A stretch of DNA of 31,812 bases from DATBIS01 sp036556805 (GTDB lineage Bacteria; Actinomycetota; UBA4738; HRBIN12). The stretch covers positions 1 through 31,812 of the forward strand of contig DATBIS010000136.1 in the NCBI GenBank assembly GCA_036556805.1. The letters run 5' to 3'. The notes under the pieces were generated by a model. It made no database searches, was not told the DNA's origin, and saw only the letters and a list, made by a program, of their open reading frames with translations. The translations under genes were made by a program, and so were the position numbers. Shown here piece by piece: positions 7,209 to 15,419 of this stretch. Position 1 is the stretch's first letter. Each line of letters opens with the position of its first letter.

Positions 7209-7224
7209 TCGAACATACGTTCGA
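7209..7224 (+). promoter_or_regulatory. SOS box (LexA operator)
   Basis: TCGAACATACGTTCGA is a perfect 6-4-6 inverted repeat (TCGAAC, four bases, GTTCGA). It matches the actinobacterial and Gram-positive LexA operator pattern GAAC-N4-GTTC with the extended TC and GA flanks known from mycobacteria. It lies just downstream of a TTGACG/TACATT promoter and 34 bases before the DUF6504 ATG. It predicts DNA-damage induction of DUF6504, dnaE2 and dinB. Confidence 0.88.
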
Positions 7225-7258
7225 TCCGAGGAGTCCGAGGTTCGCGGGGCGAGCGGCG

Positions 7259-7510
7259 ATGTCGAAGCGGTACGACGAGGAGGTCCAGGTCAGGGTCGAG
7301 CGCGAGGCGGGGATGCCGGCCGCGTTCGTGTGGCGAGGCCGGCGTTACGAGGTGGCCGACGTGATCGGCCGGTGGCGGATCGAGGGGCGCTGGTGGGCCG
7401 ACGGCCGCGACCGCGAGTACTGGCGCGTCGAGGCGAGGGGCGGCGCCGTCTGGGACCTCTACCACGACCGCCTGAAGGACCTCTGGCACATGGAACGGCT
7501 CTGGGACTGA
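7259..7510 (+). CDS. DUF6504 family protein, first gene of the SOS operon
   Basis: An 83-residue protein of the DUF6504 type, a small family often found beside translesion polymerase genes in Actinomycetota. It begins MSKRYDEEVQVRV and is rich in Trp, Arg and acidic residues; the block AFVWRGRRYEVADVIGRW (residues 22-39) followed by RWW and VWDLYHDR (64-71) looks like a small beta-rich domain. There is no signal peptide or membrane segment. The ATG at 7259 fits the family start; the frame stays open upstream but would run through the SOS box. It is the first gene after the LexA box, 18 bases before dnaE2. Its biochemical role is unknown; a structural or accessory part in the mutasome is inferred from context only. 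Confidence 0.8.
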   Translation: MSKRYDEEVQVRVEREAGMPAAFVWRGRRYEVADVIGRWRIEGRWWADGRDREYWRVEARGGAVWDLYHDRLKDLWHMERLWD

Positions 7511-7528
7511 TCGCCGCGACGGCCGCGC

Positions 7529-10500
7529 ATGACCTCCTCATCGTTCGTGCATCTCGACGTCCGGTCGTGCTTCTCGCTGAAGGAGGGCGCGTTCACGCCG
7601 GAGCAGCTCGCCGCGCGCGCGGCTCGCCTCGGCATGCCGGCGGTGGCGCTCACCGACCGCGACGGGCTCTACGGCGCGCCGCGGTTCGTCGCCGCGTGCG
7701 AGCGCGAGGGCGTTCGACCGGTGCTCGGCGCCTCGCTCACGATGCGCGAGCGCGGCCGCGACGCGTCCGTCGTGCTGCTCGCCGCCGACGACCGCGGGTA
7801 CGCGAACCTCTGCCGCCTGCTCACCGACGCGCACATGCTGGGGGAGCGGCTGGACCCGCACGTCGCGCCCGCACAGGTCCTGCCGCGCGCCGAGGGGCTC
7901 CTGGCGATCTTCGGCCCGAGGTCGGCACCGGGTCGCATGGCGGCAAGCGGACGGATCGACGCGGGAGCTCGGTTCCTCCGGCCGTTCCGCGAGGCGTTCG
8001 GCGAACGGCTGTACGTCGGGGTCGAGCATCGGATGGAGCGGCGCTCCGGCGACGAGATCCGCGCGATGCTCCGCCTCGCCGAACGCGTGAACGCGAAGGC
8101 CGTCGCGACGAACCACGCCCGGTATCTGCTCCCCGAGGACGCGTTCGTCGCCGACGCGCTCGAGTGCATGCGCGAGATCGTGCCGGTCGCGTCGAACCAC
8201 GTCACGCGCGAGAACGCCGAGGGCTACTTCAAGCCCGCCGAGGCGATGCGGTTGTTGTTCGCCGAACGCCCCGACCTCTGCGACGCCACGAACGAGATCG
8301 CGGCGTCGTGCGCGTTCGACCTGGGACTGCGGAAGGTGCACTTCCCGGACTTCCCGACGCCGGGCGGTCGATCGGCCGACGCGGTGCTCGCCGAGCGCTG
8401 CTGGCGCGGGGTGTGGGAGCGGGAGGTGGAGGAGACCGAGCTCGTGCGCGACCGGCTGCACCACGAGCTCTCGATGATCCGCCGGATGGGCTTCGCGGCG
8501 TACTTCCTCACGGTCTCCGACATCATCGCGGACATCAAGGCGATGGGGATCCGCTGCGCCTGCCGGGGGAGCGCTGCGGGATCGTTCGTGTGCTACCTCA
8601 TCGGCATCTCCGACGTCGACGCGCTCCGCCACGACCTCGCGTTCGAGCGGTTCATGAACCCGATGCGCGACGAACCGCCCGACATCGACGTCGACGTGGA
8701 GTCGGCCCGGCGCGAGGACGTCTACGACATGGTGCTCTCGCGCCACGGCGACGAGCGGTCGGCGTGCGTGGCGATGGTGGACACCTACCGCGCGCGCGCG
8801 GCGATCCGCGAGGTCGGCAAGGCGCTCGGCCTCCCCGAGGTCGAGATCGGCATGGTCGCGACCTCGTTCCCGCACATCTCGGCGCGGCACGTCCGCGAGG
8901 CGATCGACCGGCTGCCCGAGCTGCAGGGGATCAACCTGAAGATCGAACAGCTCGAGATGCTGTTCAGCGTGGCGGAGCGGATCGACGGGTTCCCCCGGCA
9001 CATCGCGCTGCACCCGTGCGGCATCGTGCTGTCGAGCCACGACCTCGTGCAGCGCGTTCCCCTCGAGCGCAGCGCGAACGGCCACCGCATGATCCAGGCC
9101 GACAAGGACGACGTCGAGCTGCTCGGGTACCTCAAGCTCGACGTGCTCGGCGTGCGGATGCTCTCGTCGATGCGGCACGCGCTCGACGAGATCGCGCGCA
9201 CGACCGGCGAGAAGGTCGACATCGACCGCATCCCGCTGGACGACCCGACGACGTTCGACCTGATCCGCGCCTCCGACACGCTCGGCTGCTTCCAGATCGA
9301 ATCGCCGGGGCAGCGCGAGCTCCTGCAGAAGCTCCAGCCCGACCGGTGGGAGGACCTCATCACCGACATCTCGCTGTTCCGGCCGGGGCCGGTGAAGTCC
9401 GACATGATCCGGCCCTACCTCGCGCGGCGTGCCGGCCGCGAGCGGCCCACCTACGTGCACCCGGACCTGCGCGCGGCGCTGCGGGAGACCTTCGGCGTGA
9501 TCGTCTACCACGAGCAGGTGATCCGGACGCTCTCGGCGATGGCCGGGTACAGCCTCACGTACGCCGACCACGTCCGGCGGAACCTCGACGACGACGCGAT
9601 GCTCCCCGGGTTCCGCAAGGACTTCGTGCGGCGGGCGGTCGCGCGCGGCGTCGACCCGGACGCCGCCGACAAGACCTGGCGGGCCGTGGCGGAGTTCGCG
9701 AGCTTCGGCTTCTGCAAGGCGCACGCCGCGGCGTTCGCGGTCCCCACCTACCAGTCCGCGTGGCTGAAGGCGCACTACCCGGTCCACCTGTACGCGGGGC
9801 TCCTCACGCACGACCCCGGCATGTACCCGCGCCGCCTGATCCTCGAGGACGCCCGGCGGCACGGGATCCCGATCCTGCCGCTCGACGTGAACCGCAGCGA
9901 GCCCGAGTACGTGGTGGAGGAAGCCGGCGAGGCCCTCGGGATCCGGCTGGCGCTGCAGGACGTGCACGGCATCTCGGACGCGGAGATCCGCTCGATCCTG
10001 GAGGCGCGCGCCGATCGGTCGTTCACCGACGTGGGGGACTTCCTGCGGCGGGCGGTCGTCTCGCGCCCGGTCGTGGAGGCGCTCGCGCACGCGGGAGGCT
10101 TCGACGCGATCCGCGGCACGAACCGTCGCGGGCACCTCTTCCAGGCGATCACGACCGAGACGCCGCGCGAGGGCGACCAGCTCACGCTCCTCGGTGGGAC
10201 GCCGATCGAGCACCCGTTCAAGGACTACACCGACGCCGAGGTCGTGCGCGCCGAGCTCGAGGTGCTGGGGCTCGACGCCACGCGCCACATCGTGTCGTTC
10301 TACGAGCCGCTGCTCGAAGACCTCGGGGTGACGCGCGCGCGCGACCTTCGCCGCGTGCGGGGCGGCCGGAAGGTGATGGTGGCCGGCGTGAAGGTGGCGT
10401 CGCAGACGCCGGCGATCCGCAGCGGCCAGCGCATCATCTTCCTCACGCTCGACGATGCCACCGGACCGGTCGAGGTCACGGTGTTCGAGTCGGTGCAGCC

Positions 10501-10726
10501 GAAGGTCGCGAAGACGGTGTTCCACGCGTTCGCGATGGCGGTGGTGGGAGAGCTCAGGCGGACCGGCGTGGGCGGCGTGAGCGTCATCGCCGAGGACGTC
10601 TGGGACCTCACCGCGCTGCATCGCGCGCGCGGCCGCGGCGAGCTCCGCGAGGCGCTCGCCGGCGACGTGGAGCCCACCCGTCCGGCGCGGAAGCTGTGGC
10701 ATGCGAGCGGCGGCTCCGCGGGTTGA
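7529..10726 (+). CDS. dnaE2: Error-prone DNA polymerase III alpha subunit (DnaE2/ImuC)
   Basis: A 1065-residue C-family polymerase of DnaE2 length, shorter than the replicative DnaE. It opens with a PHP domain (FVHLDVRSCFSLKEGAF and ALTDRDGLYGAPRF), followed by the palm region with CRGSAAGSFVCYLIG (about 342-356), PDIDVDVE (384-391) and KLDVLGVRML (536-545). Asp387, Asp389 and Asp538 occupy the positions of the three catalytic aspartates in E. coli DnaE. The FASFGFCKAHAAAFA fingers and tandem HhH segment are typical, and the C-terminal OB-fold (VMVAGVKVASQTP to VTVFESV) is present. It carries out error-prone synthesis past lesions on the SOS response. The ATG lies 18 bases after the DUF6504 stop; dinB follows in the same direction. 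Intact, with no frameshift. Confidence 0.96.
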   Translation: MTSSSFVHLDVRSCFSLKEGAFTPEQLAARAARLGMPAVALTDRDGLYGAPRFVAACEREGVRPVLGASLTMRERGRDASVVLLAADDRGYANLCRLLTDAHMLGERLDPHVAPAQVLPRAEGLLAIFGPRSAPGRMAASGRIDAGARFLRPFREAFGERLYVGVEHRMERRSGDEIRAMLRLAERVNAKAVATNHARYLLPEDAFVADALECMREIVPVASNHVTRENAEGYFKPAEAMRLLFAERPDLCDATNEIAASCAFDLGLRKVHFPDFPTPGGRSADAVLAERCWRGVWEREVEETELVRDRLHHELSMIRRMGFAAYFLTVSDIIADIKAMGIRCACRGSAAGSFVCYLIGISDVDALRHDLAFERFMNPMRDEPPDIDVDVESARREDVYDMVLSRHGDERSACVAMVDTYRARAAIREVGKALGLPEVEIGMVATSFPHISARHVREAIDRLPELQGINLKIEQLEMLFSVAERIDGFPRHIALHPCGIVLSSHDLVQRVPLERSANGHRMIQADKDDVELLGYLKLDVLGVRMLSSMRHALDEIARTTGEKVDIDRIPLDDPTTFDLIRASDTLGCFQIESPGQRELLQKLQPDRWEDLITDISLFRPGPVKSDMIRPYLARRAGRERPTYVHPDLRAALRETFGVIVYHEQVIRTLSAMAGYSLTYADHVRRNLDDDAMLPGFRKDFVRRAVARGVDPDAADKTWRAVAEFASFGFCKAHAAAFAVPTYQSAWLKAHYPVHLYAGLLTHDPGMYPRRLILEDARRHGIPILPLDVNRSEPEYVVEEAGEALGIRLALQDVHGISDAEIRSILEARADRSFTDVGDFLRRAVVSRPVVEALAHAGGFDAIRGTNRRGHLFQAITTETPREGDQLTLLGGTPIEHPFKDYTDAEVVRAELEVLGLDATRHIVSFYEPLLEDLGVTRARDLRRVRGGRKVMVAGVKVASQTPAIRSGQRIIFLTLDDATGPVEVTVFESVQPKVAKTVFHAFAMAVVGELRRTGVGGVSVIAEDVWDLTALHRARGRGELREALAGDVEPTRPARKLWHASGGSAG

Positions 10727-10778
10727 CCACCGGGCGGCGTCTGGCGCATGGTGCGACCGAGACCGTCGTGAACGAGCC

Positions 10779-11957
10779 GTGACCGAGCGACCGCCCGAGC
10801 CCGTCCTCCACGTCGACCTCGACGCGTTCTACGCGTCGGTCGAGGTGCTGAAGGACCCGACGCTCGCCGGCAAGCCCGTCTGCGTGGGTGGCTCCGGCAC
10901 CCGCGGCGTCGTGATGTCGGCCTCCTACGAGGCCCGGAAGCACGGCGTGCGCTCGGCGATGCCCGCCGTGCGCGCTCGGCGGCTCTGTCCCGCCGCGGTC
11001 TTCGTGCCGCCCGACTTCGAGTCCTACCAGGCGCACTCGAACCGGTTCCGCGAGGTCCTGCTCTCGTTCACCCCGATCGTGGAGCCGATCTCCCTCGACG
11101 AGGCCTTCCTCGACGTCGGCGGCGCCACGCGACTGTTCGGCCCTCCGGAGCGGATCGCGGCGAGGATCCGAGCCGACGTCGCCGCCGAGGTCGGCGTGAC
11201 GTGCTCGGTGGGAGTGGCGCCCACGAAGTTCGTCGCGAAGCTCGCCTCGGACGACTGCAAGCCCGACGGCCTGCTCGTGGTGCGCGCGGAGGCCCTCACG
11301 GTCTTCCTGGAGCCGCTGCCGGTGGGCAGGCTGTGGGGGGTGGGCGAGCGCACGGCCGCCCTGCTCGACCGGCTCGCCATTCGCACGATCGGTGACCTCG
11401 GGCGCACGCCCGAGCCGATCCTCGAACGGGTGCTCGGGGAACAGAACGCCCGCCACCTGTCCGAGCTCGCTCGCGGGATCGACCCCCGCCACGTGGTGCC
11501 CTACGAGGCGCCGAAGTCCGTGAGCCACGAGGAGACCTTCGACGCCGACCTCGACGACGAGCGGGACATCCTGCGCGAGCTGCTCGCGCTCGCCGGCCGC
11601 GTGGGCGCGCGCCTGCGCGACGACGGGTATCGCAGCAGGACCGTGACGCTGAAGGCGCGGCTCGCGAACTTCACGACGCTCACGCGGTCGAGGACGCTCG
11701 CCGACGCCACCGACGTCGGCGCGGACCTGTACCACGCGGTCGCGGACCTCTACCGCGCGCTCCCCGGCGAGCGCCGCCGGATCCGGCTGCTCGGCGTGGC
11801 CGCGACGGGTCTCGTCCCGGCGGGCGCCGAGCAGCTCGCGATGCTTCGCGGGGAGCGATGGGGCGACCTCGAGCGTGCCGTCGACCGCGTGGAGCGGCGA
11901 TTCGGCCGCGGCGCGGCGATGCCGGCAACCCTCCTGGATCGCTCGCGGCGTCGATGA
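10779..11957 (+). CDS. dinB: Y-family DNA polymerase IV
   Basis: A 392-residue Y-family polymerase. HVDLDAFYASVE (residues 11-22) gives the first catalytic Asp13 and an aromatic steric gate (Tyr18), and SLDEAFLDV (105-113) gives Asp107 and Glu108, so it is catalytically complete, unlike ImuB. SYEARKHGVRSAMP (49-62), the HhH segment GRLWGVGERTAALL and the little-finger region with VGARLRDDGYRSRTVTLK are in order. EQLAML near residue 351 resembles an internal beta-clamp binding motif. The GTG start is chosen because VTERPPEPVLHVDLD matches usual DinB N-termini; an in-frame ATG at 10701 would overlap dnaE2 by 26 bases. It is the third gene after the SOS box and probably part of that operon, performing translesion extension together with DnaE2. 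Confidence 0.94.
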   Translation: MTERPPEPVLHVDLDAFYASVEVLKDPTLAGKPVCVGGSGTRGVVMSASYEARKHGVRSAMPAVRARRLCPAAVFVPPDFESYQAHSNRFREVLLSFTPIVEPISLDEAFLDVGGATRLFGPPERIAARIRADVAAEVGVTCSVGVAPTKFVAKLASDDCKPDGLLVVRAEALTVFLEPLPVGRLWGVGERTAALLDRLAIRTIGDLGRTPEPILERVLGEQNARHLSELARGIDPRHVVPYEAPKSVSHEETFDADLDDERDILRELLALAGRVGARLRDDGYRSRTVTLKARLANFTTLTRSRTLADATDVGADLYHAVADLYRALPGERRRIRLLGVAATGLVPAGAEQLAMLRGERWGDLERAVDRVERRFGRGAAMPATLLDRSRRR

Positions 11958-11991
11958 GCACGTTCTCGCCACCCGGAGCACACCCCGTCCC

Positions 11992-11997
11992 TATAAT
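11992..11997 (+). promoter_or_regulatory. Consensus -10 element before the DUF3040 gene
   Basis: A perfect TATAAT stands in otherwise GC-rich sequence, 40 bases before the DUF3040 ATG. No clear -35 is found at the expected distance. An AGGTAGGAG ribosome-binding sequence (12027-12035) precedes the ATG at 12037. Confidence 0.6.
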
Positions 11998-12036
11998 GGA
12001 TTCCAGGTCGCATCCCCGACGGCCGAGGTAGGAGAC

Positions 12037-12408
12037 ATGCCCCTCTCCGATCACGAGCAGCGCATCCTCGAAGAGATCGAACGGCGGCTGGCCGAGGAAG
12101 ACCCGCGCCTCGTCGAACAGGTCGCTCGCACGACGCTGTCGTCCCATCTCGCCCGGAGGATCCGTCTCGCCGCGCTCGCGTTCCTCGCCGGCTTCGTCGC
12201 GCTGCTGCTGTTCGCGGTGTCGATCTGGTGGGCCGTCGCCGGGTTCGCCGCGATGATCTTCTCGGCGCTCGCGATCACCCGGTACCTGCGGCAGCTCGGC
12301 CGCGATCAGATCCGGGCGCTGCAGGAGCAGGGTCGCTTCTCGCTCGCGGGATTTCTCGGGCGCGCCGCCGCGCGGTTCCGCCGCCAGTCCGAGCCGCCGC
12401 CCGAATAG
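12037..12408 (+). CDS. DUF3040 membrane protein
   Basis: A 123-residue protein of the DUF3040 family, which is largely confined to Actinomycetota. The family start MPLSDHEQRILEEIERRL is followed by EDPRLVEQ, then two closely spaced hydrophobic segments (about 46-64 and 66-84) that should form a membrane hairpin, then a basic and proline-rich tail ending SEPPPE. Function is unknown for the family. It often lies near mraZ or SOS polymerase genes in actinobacteria; here it lies between dinB and a MerR-type regulator, with its own consensus TATAAT and a good ribosome-binding site, so it is probably a single-gene transcript. Confidence 0.88.
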   Translation: MPLSDHEQRILEEIERRLAEEDPRLVEQVARTTLSSHLARRIRLAALAFLAGFVALLLFAVSIWWAVAGFAAMIFSALAITRYLRQLGRDQIRALQEQGRFSLAGFLGRAAARFRRQSEPPPE

Positions 12409-12425
12409 TCGTCCAGTCTCGCACC

Positions 12426-12441
12426 TCACCCGAACGGGTGA
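12426..12441 (+). terminator. Short hairpin after the DUF3040 gene, possible weak terminator
   Basis: TCACCC, the loop GAAC, then GGGTGA form a perfect six-pair stem 18 bases after the DUF3040 stop, followed by TTTC. The stem is short and the T-run is poor, so it could be a weak terminator, an attenuation element or chance. It is the only hairpin of this kind in the gap. Confidence 0.3.
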
Positions 12442-12468
12442 TTTCGCCGACGGATCGCGTCGTTCGGC

Positions 12469-12498
12469 TTGCCAGCGTCTCGCGCGCTGCGGTACAAA
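12469..12498 (+). promoter_or_regulatory. Candidate promoter of the MerR-type regulator
   Basis: TTGCCA (12469-12474) and TACAAA (12493-12498) are 18 bases apart, five of six and four of six matches to the sigma-70 consensus. They lie about 130 bases before the chosen start of the MerR-type gene, leaving a long leader with no recognisable riboswitch. Confidence 0.45.
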
Positions 12499-12626
12499 GA
12501 GCGCCTCCCTTCCCCAGGGCGCATGACCGTCGACCGGAGGTCCACACCCCTTCGGGTTCCCCGGACGATCCGCCCGCGTTGGTAGAGCGGTAGGTGGAGT
12601 TCGGACGGTCGAAAGGGCGCGCGCCG

Positions 12627-13109
12627 ATGGAGGGGTTCACCGGACACCAGGCATGCAAGTTCACCGGGTGCACGTCGCGGCAGCTTCGATATTGGGACAA
12701 GATCGGCCTGGTCGAACCCTCGGTGCAGGGCACCGGTGGACGCCCCGGCGTACCGCGGCTGTACTCGTTCCGCGATCTCGTCGCGCTGCGCGTGGTGAAG
12801 TCGCTCCTCGACGGCGGCATGTCGCTGCAGCGAGTCCGCCGTTCGTGGGAGTTCCTCAACAAGAAGGCCGGTCTCGACCGGCATCTGTCCGAGGTGAAGC
12901 TCGTCACCGACGGGCAGAGCATCTTCAAGATCTGCCGGCACGACGGCGAGGTGATGGACGCGCTTCGCGACGGTCAGATGGCGTTCTTCGTCGCGATCGA
13001 CGACATCGCGACCGGGGTCGAGACGAACCTCGCGCAGTTCCGTGAGGATCGGGAGAAGTTCGTGAAGGCGCTCCGCGAGGCGGCCGCGCACACCGCGACC
13101 GGCAGCTGA
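12627..13109 (+). CDS. MerR-family transcriptional regulator
   Basis: A 160-residue MerR-like DNA-binding protein. Residues about 5-27 (TGHQACKFTGCTSRQLRYWD) form the winged-helix recognition unit, followed by GLVEPS, the wing with PRLYSFRDLVALRVVKSLLDGGMSLQRVRRS (about 43-73) and a C-terminal region of about 85 residues with no metal-binding cysteine pattern (KLVTDGQSIFKICRHDGEVMDALRDGQMAFF). The effector is unknown. I prefer the ATG at 12627, preceded by GAAAGGG (12611-12617) at nine bases; a GTG at 12594 in the same frame would add 11 residues. Its stop and the stop of the convergent transglutaminase gene together make the palindrome TGATCA. Such regulators, without ligand residues, recur in actinobacterial genomes, but the target genes are not evident here. 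Confidence 0.85.
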   Translation: MEGFTGHQACKFTGCTSRQLRYWDKIGLVEPSVQGTGGRPGVPRLYSFRDLVALRVVKSLLDGGMSLQRVRRSWEFLNKKAGLDRHLSEVKLVTDGQSIFKICRHDGEVMDALRDGQMAFFVAIDDIATGVETNLAQFREDREKFVKALREAAAHTATGS

Positions 13110-15419
13110 TCAGAACGGCCGCTGCGGCCGGTAGAGTCCCACGACCCGCTGCACGAGGTTCGTGCCCTTCCTGAGGTCCCGCAGAGTCGTGCGCGCCGCG
13201 AGGTCTGCCTCGGCCGGGTCGCCGGAGGCGGGCTCGTCCGCCGCGTATGCCGCCCTCGCGGCGATCGTCGTGAGCCGGTCGAGGTGGCCGTCCTGGAGCA
13301 GGCCGCTCGACGCGAGCCGGATCCGGTATTCCTCGAGCGTCTCGCCCGGCTCGCGGCCCATCCCGAGCATCGCCGCGCGCTCCGAGAACACGTCGTAGGT
13401 GACGAGGATCAGCCGGCGCGGCTCCGGCGCGGCCTTGCGGAGGCGCCGGCGGCGCGTGAAGGCGGGGATCAGCGGCACGAGCACGAGGACGAGCAAGAGG
13501 GCCCCGAGCGCGAAGAGGCCGTAGGGAGGCGAGCCCCCGGGTCGCGTCCCGAAGTCGAAGGACCCCAGCGACCCTCCTGGGCCGCCCCGGGTGGGTCGCC
13601 CGCGGAACCCGACCCCGGTGGGGTCGGGATTGCCCTCGAGCCCCTTCCCAGGTGGCAGGACCGGGAGCCCGGGGCCCGTCGGTCCCGATTCGCCTCCACT
13701 GTCACTGCCGTTGTTGTCCTTCGGACAGTCTCCGGTCTGGGCACACGCCACCTTCGCCTGGTCGTAGTACTCGGACGCGATCGGGTCCACGCGTCCCGTT
13801 CCCGGCGTCGGCTCGAACCGCAGCCAGCCGAACTGAGGGCCGAACCACACCTCGACCCAGCTATGCGTGTCCTTCGTCGTGACCGTGTAGAGGTCGGGCC
13901 GTGCGTCGTCGAGGATGGTGCCGGGCGTGAACCCGACCGCGATGCGCGCGGGGATCCCGAGCGCGCGCAGCATCGTCGCCATCGCCGGCGCGAACTGCTG
14001 GCAGAAGCCTGCCTTCGTGTCGAAGAGGAACGTCTCGAGCGCATTCAGGTCGTCGCGCTCGTCGACGGTGCCGTCGTAGGTGTAGGTGCCGTCGATGAGG
14101 TGATCCTGGATGGCGCGCACCTGGTCGTACATCGTGGTCGCGTTCGCCTCGGCCACCCAGCTCTCGGCGAGGGTCTTCACCCGGGGGACGGCCGCCGGCA
14201 GCTCCGTCCAGCGCGCGTACGTCCCCGGGTTCGCCGGCAGCACGAACCTCTCGAGCGCGTTCGGGTCGGGCTGGATGAGCGGGCTCACCGCGTTGTAGGT
14301 GGTGTTGTTCTCGATCGCCGTCTGCGCGTAGAGGTTCCCGAGCGATGCGTCGTACGTCATCCCGTCGAGCGGCAGGTCGATGCTCGCGAGCGGGTACGCG
14401 GCGGGGATGCCCGGCGCGAACAGGGTCGACTTGATCGAGAAGAACTGGTCGATCTGCGGGCCGGTCACGGTCTGGGCGAAGCCGTCCTCCGGCACCGCCC
14501 CGGCGGCGGTGAAGTCCGCCGTCCACCTGTTGCCGTCGAACTTGTCCAGCGCGAGCATCCGATAGTAGGTGGGGTGGTCGGTCTGCACCGTGAAGACCAC
14601 GCGAGGGTTGCCGCTCTGCAGTGCCGAAGCCACCGCGACGAGGGGGTCGATGCGGATCGCGTCCGCGTGGCTGCCGGAGAGGTCGACCACGGCCTTCGAG
14701 CTGATGCCCGGCAGGAACAGCGGCGCGAACATCGCGATCACGAGCGCACCGACGGTCACCCGGCCCGCGCCTCTCGTGGTTGCCGGGGCGAGGCGCCGCC
14801 GAGAGCCCGGCCACGCCCAGAGCGGTCCCCAGCGCTGCACGCGGCGCAGGCCGTCCACGAACACGACCGCGAGCGCCCCGAGCAGGAACAGCACGCCGTA
14901 GCCGGGGCGAAACCTCTCCTCGAGGACCGTGTCGGCGAACGTGAGCAGCGCGAGCGGCGGCAGGAGCGCGAGCAGCGGGCTGCCGGCGCGGAACGCGAGC
15001 GCGTGCGAGGAGAACATCGCGGCCCAGGTCGCCGTGACGGCCGCGAGCAACAGCGGCACGAGCGGCGGCGTGGGCGCCACCTGCACCCGGGCCTGCTCGC
15101 CCACCAGCTCGGCCGCGTCGCGCATCGCGCGGAGCGTGTCGAGCGTCGGCAGGCCGTAGAACGTCGTGTGGGGCAGGACGAGGAGCCCGACCGCGGTCAC
15201 CATGAGGCCCCCGGACACGACCGTCGCGAGCAGCAGGTTGCGCCGCTCCAGGGCCGACGCGACCGCGGCCGACGCGACGGCGACGAGGATCACCTTCCCG
15301 ACGGCGCCGCCGGCGAACACGCGACCGAACGCCAGGCCGGTCGCGGTGGCCAGCAGGACCATCGCGCCGAGGCCGGCTAGACGTTGGATGCGAGGCGAGG
15401 GGCCCGCGGTTCGTGCCAT
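13110..15419 (-). CDS. Transglutaminase-domain membrane protein (TgpA-like, DUF3488/DUF4129)
   Basis: A 769-residue polytopic membrane protein. The N-terminal quarter holds about six hydrophobic segments (DUF3488 region); an extracytoplasmic transglutaminase-like core follows, with Cys473 in AGFCQQFAPAM, His519 in DTHSWVEVWFG and GWLRFEPTPG, where the third triad position is Glu536 instead of the usual aspartate. A Gly- and Pro-rich linker (about 570-630), a further membrane segment (PYGLFALGALLLVLVL) and a cytoplasmic DUF4129-like tail (VTYDVFSERAAMLGM) complete it. It probably acts as a cysteine protease or transglutaminase on envelope proteins. The frame is open for 141 codons upstream, but MARTAGPSPRIQR is the likely start, overlapping the end of the DUF58 gene by 43 bases. 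It is the third gene of a MoxR-DUF58-TgpA operon, a widely conserved trio. Confidence 0.88.
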   Translation of the reverse strand: MARTAGPSPRIQRLAGLGAMVLLATATGLAFGRVFAGGAVGKVILVAVASAAVASALERRNLLLATVVSGGLMVTAVGLLVLPHTTFYGLPTLDTLRAMRDAAELVGEQARVQVAPTPPLVPLLLAAVTATWAAMFSSHALAFRAGSPLLALLPPLALLTFADTVLEERFRPGYGVLFLLGALAVVFVDGLRRVQRWGPLWAWPGSRRRLAPATTRGAGRVTVGALVIAMFAPLFLPGISSKAVVDLSGSHADAIRIDPLVAVASALQSGNPRVVFTVQTDHPTYYRMLALDKFDGNRWTADFTAAGAVPEDGFAQTVTGPQIDQFFSIKSTLFAPGIPAAYPLASIDLPLDGMTYDASLGNLYAQTAIENNTTYNAVSPLIQPDPNALERFVLPANPGTYARWTELPAAVPRVKTLAESWVAEANATTMYDQVRAIQDHLIDGTYTYDGTVDERDDLNALETFLFDTKAGFCQQFAPAMATMLRALGIPARIAVGFTPGTILDDARPDLYTVTTKDTHSWVEVWFGPQFGWLRFEPTPGTGRVDPIASEYYDQAKVACAQTGDCPKDNNGSDSGGESGPTGPGLPVLPPGKGLEGNPDPTGVGFRGRPTRGGPGGSLGSFDFGTRPGGSPPYGLFALGALLLVLVLVPLIPAFTRRRRLRKAAPEPRRLILVTYDVFSERAAMLGMGREPGETLEEYRIRLASSGLLQDGHLDRLTTIAARAAYAADEPASGDPAEADLAARTTLRDLRKGTNLVQRVVGLYRPQRPF

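Noticed and set aside
6533..7489. Longer DUF402 reading frame reaching 7489
   Set aside because: The extension would run across the SOS box and the DUF6504 gene and contains no DUF402 sequence; ATG at 7135 is the natural start.
10779..11957. ImuB rather than DinB
   Set aside because: The catalytic carboxylates (Asp13, Asp107, Glu108) are all present, and the length and C-terminus fit Pol IV.
12577..12592. tRNA-like D-arm string (TTGGTAGAGCGG) upstream of the MerR-type gene
   Set aside because: No acceptor stem, anticodon arm or T-arm can be paired around it; it is a chance match.
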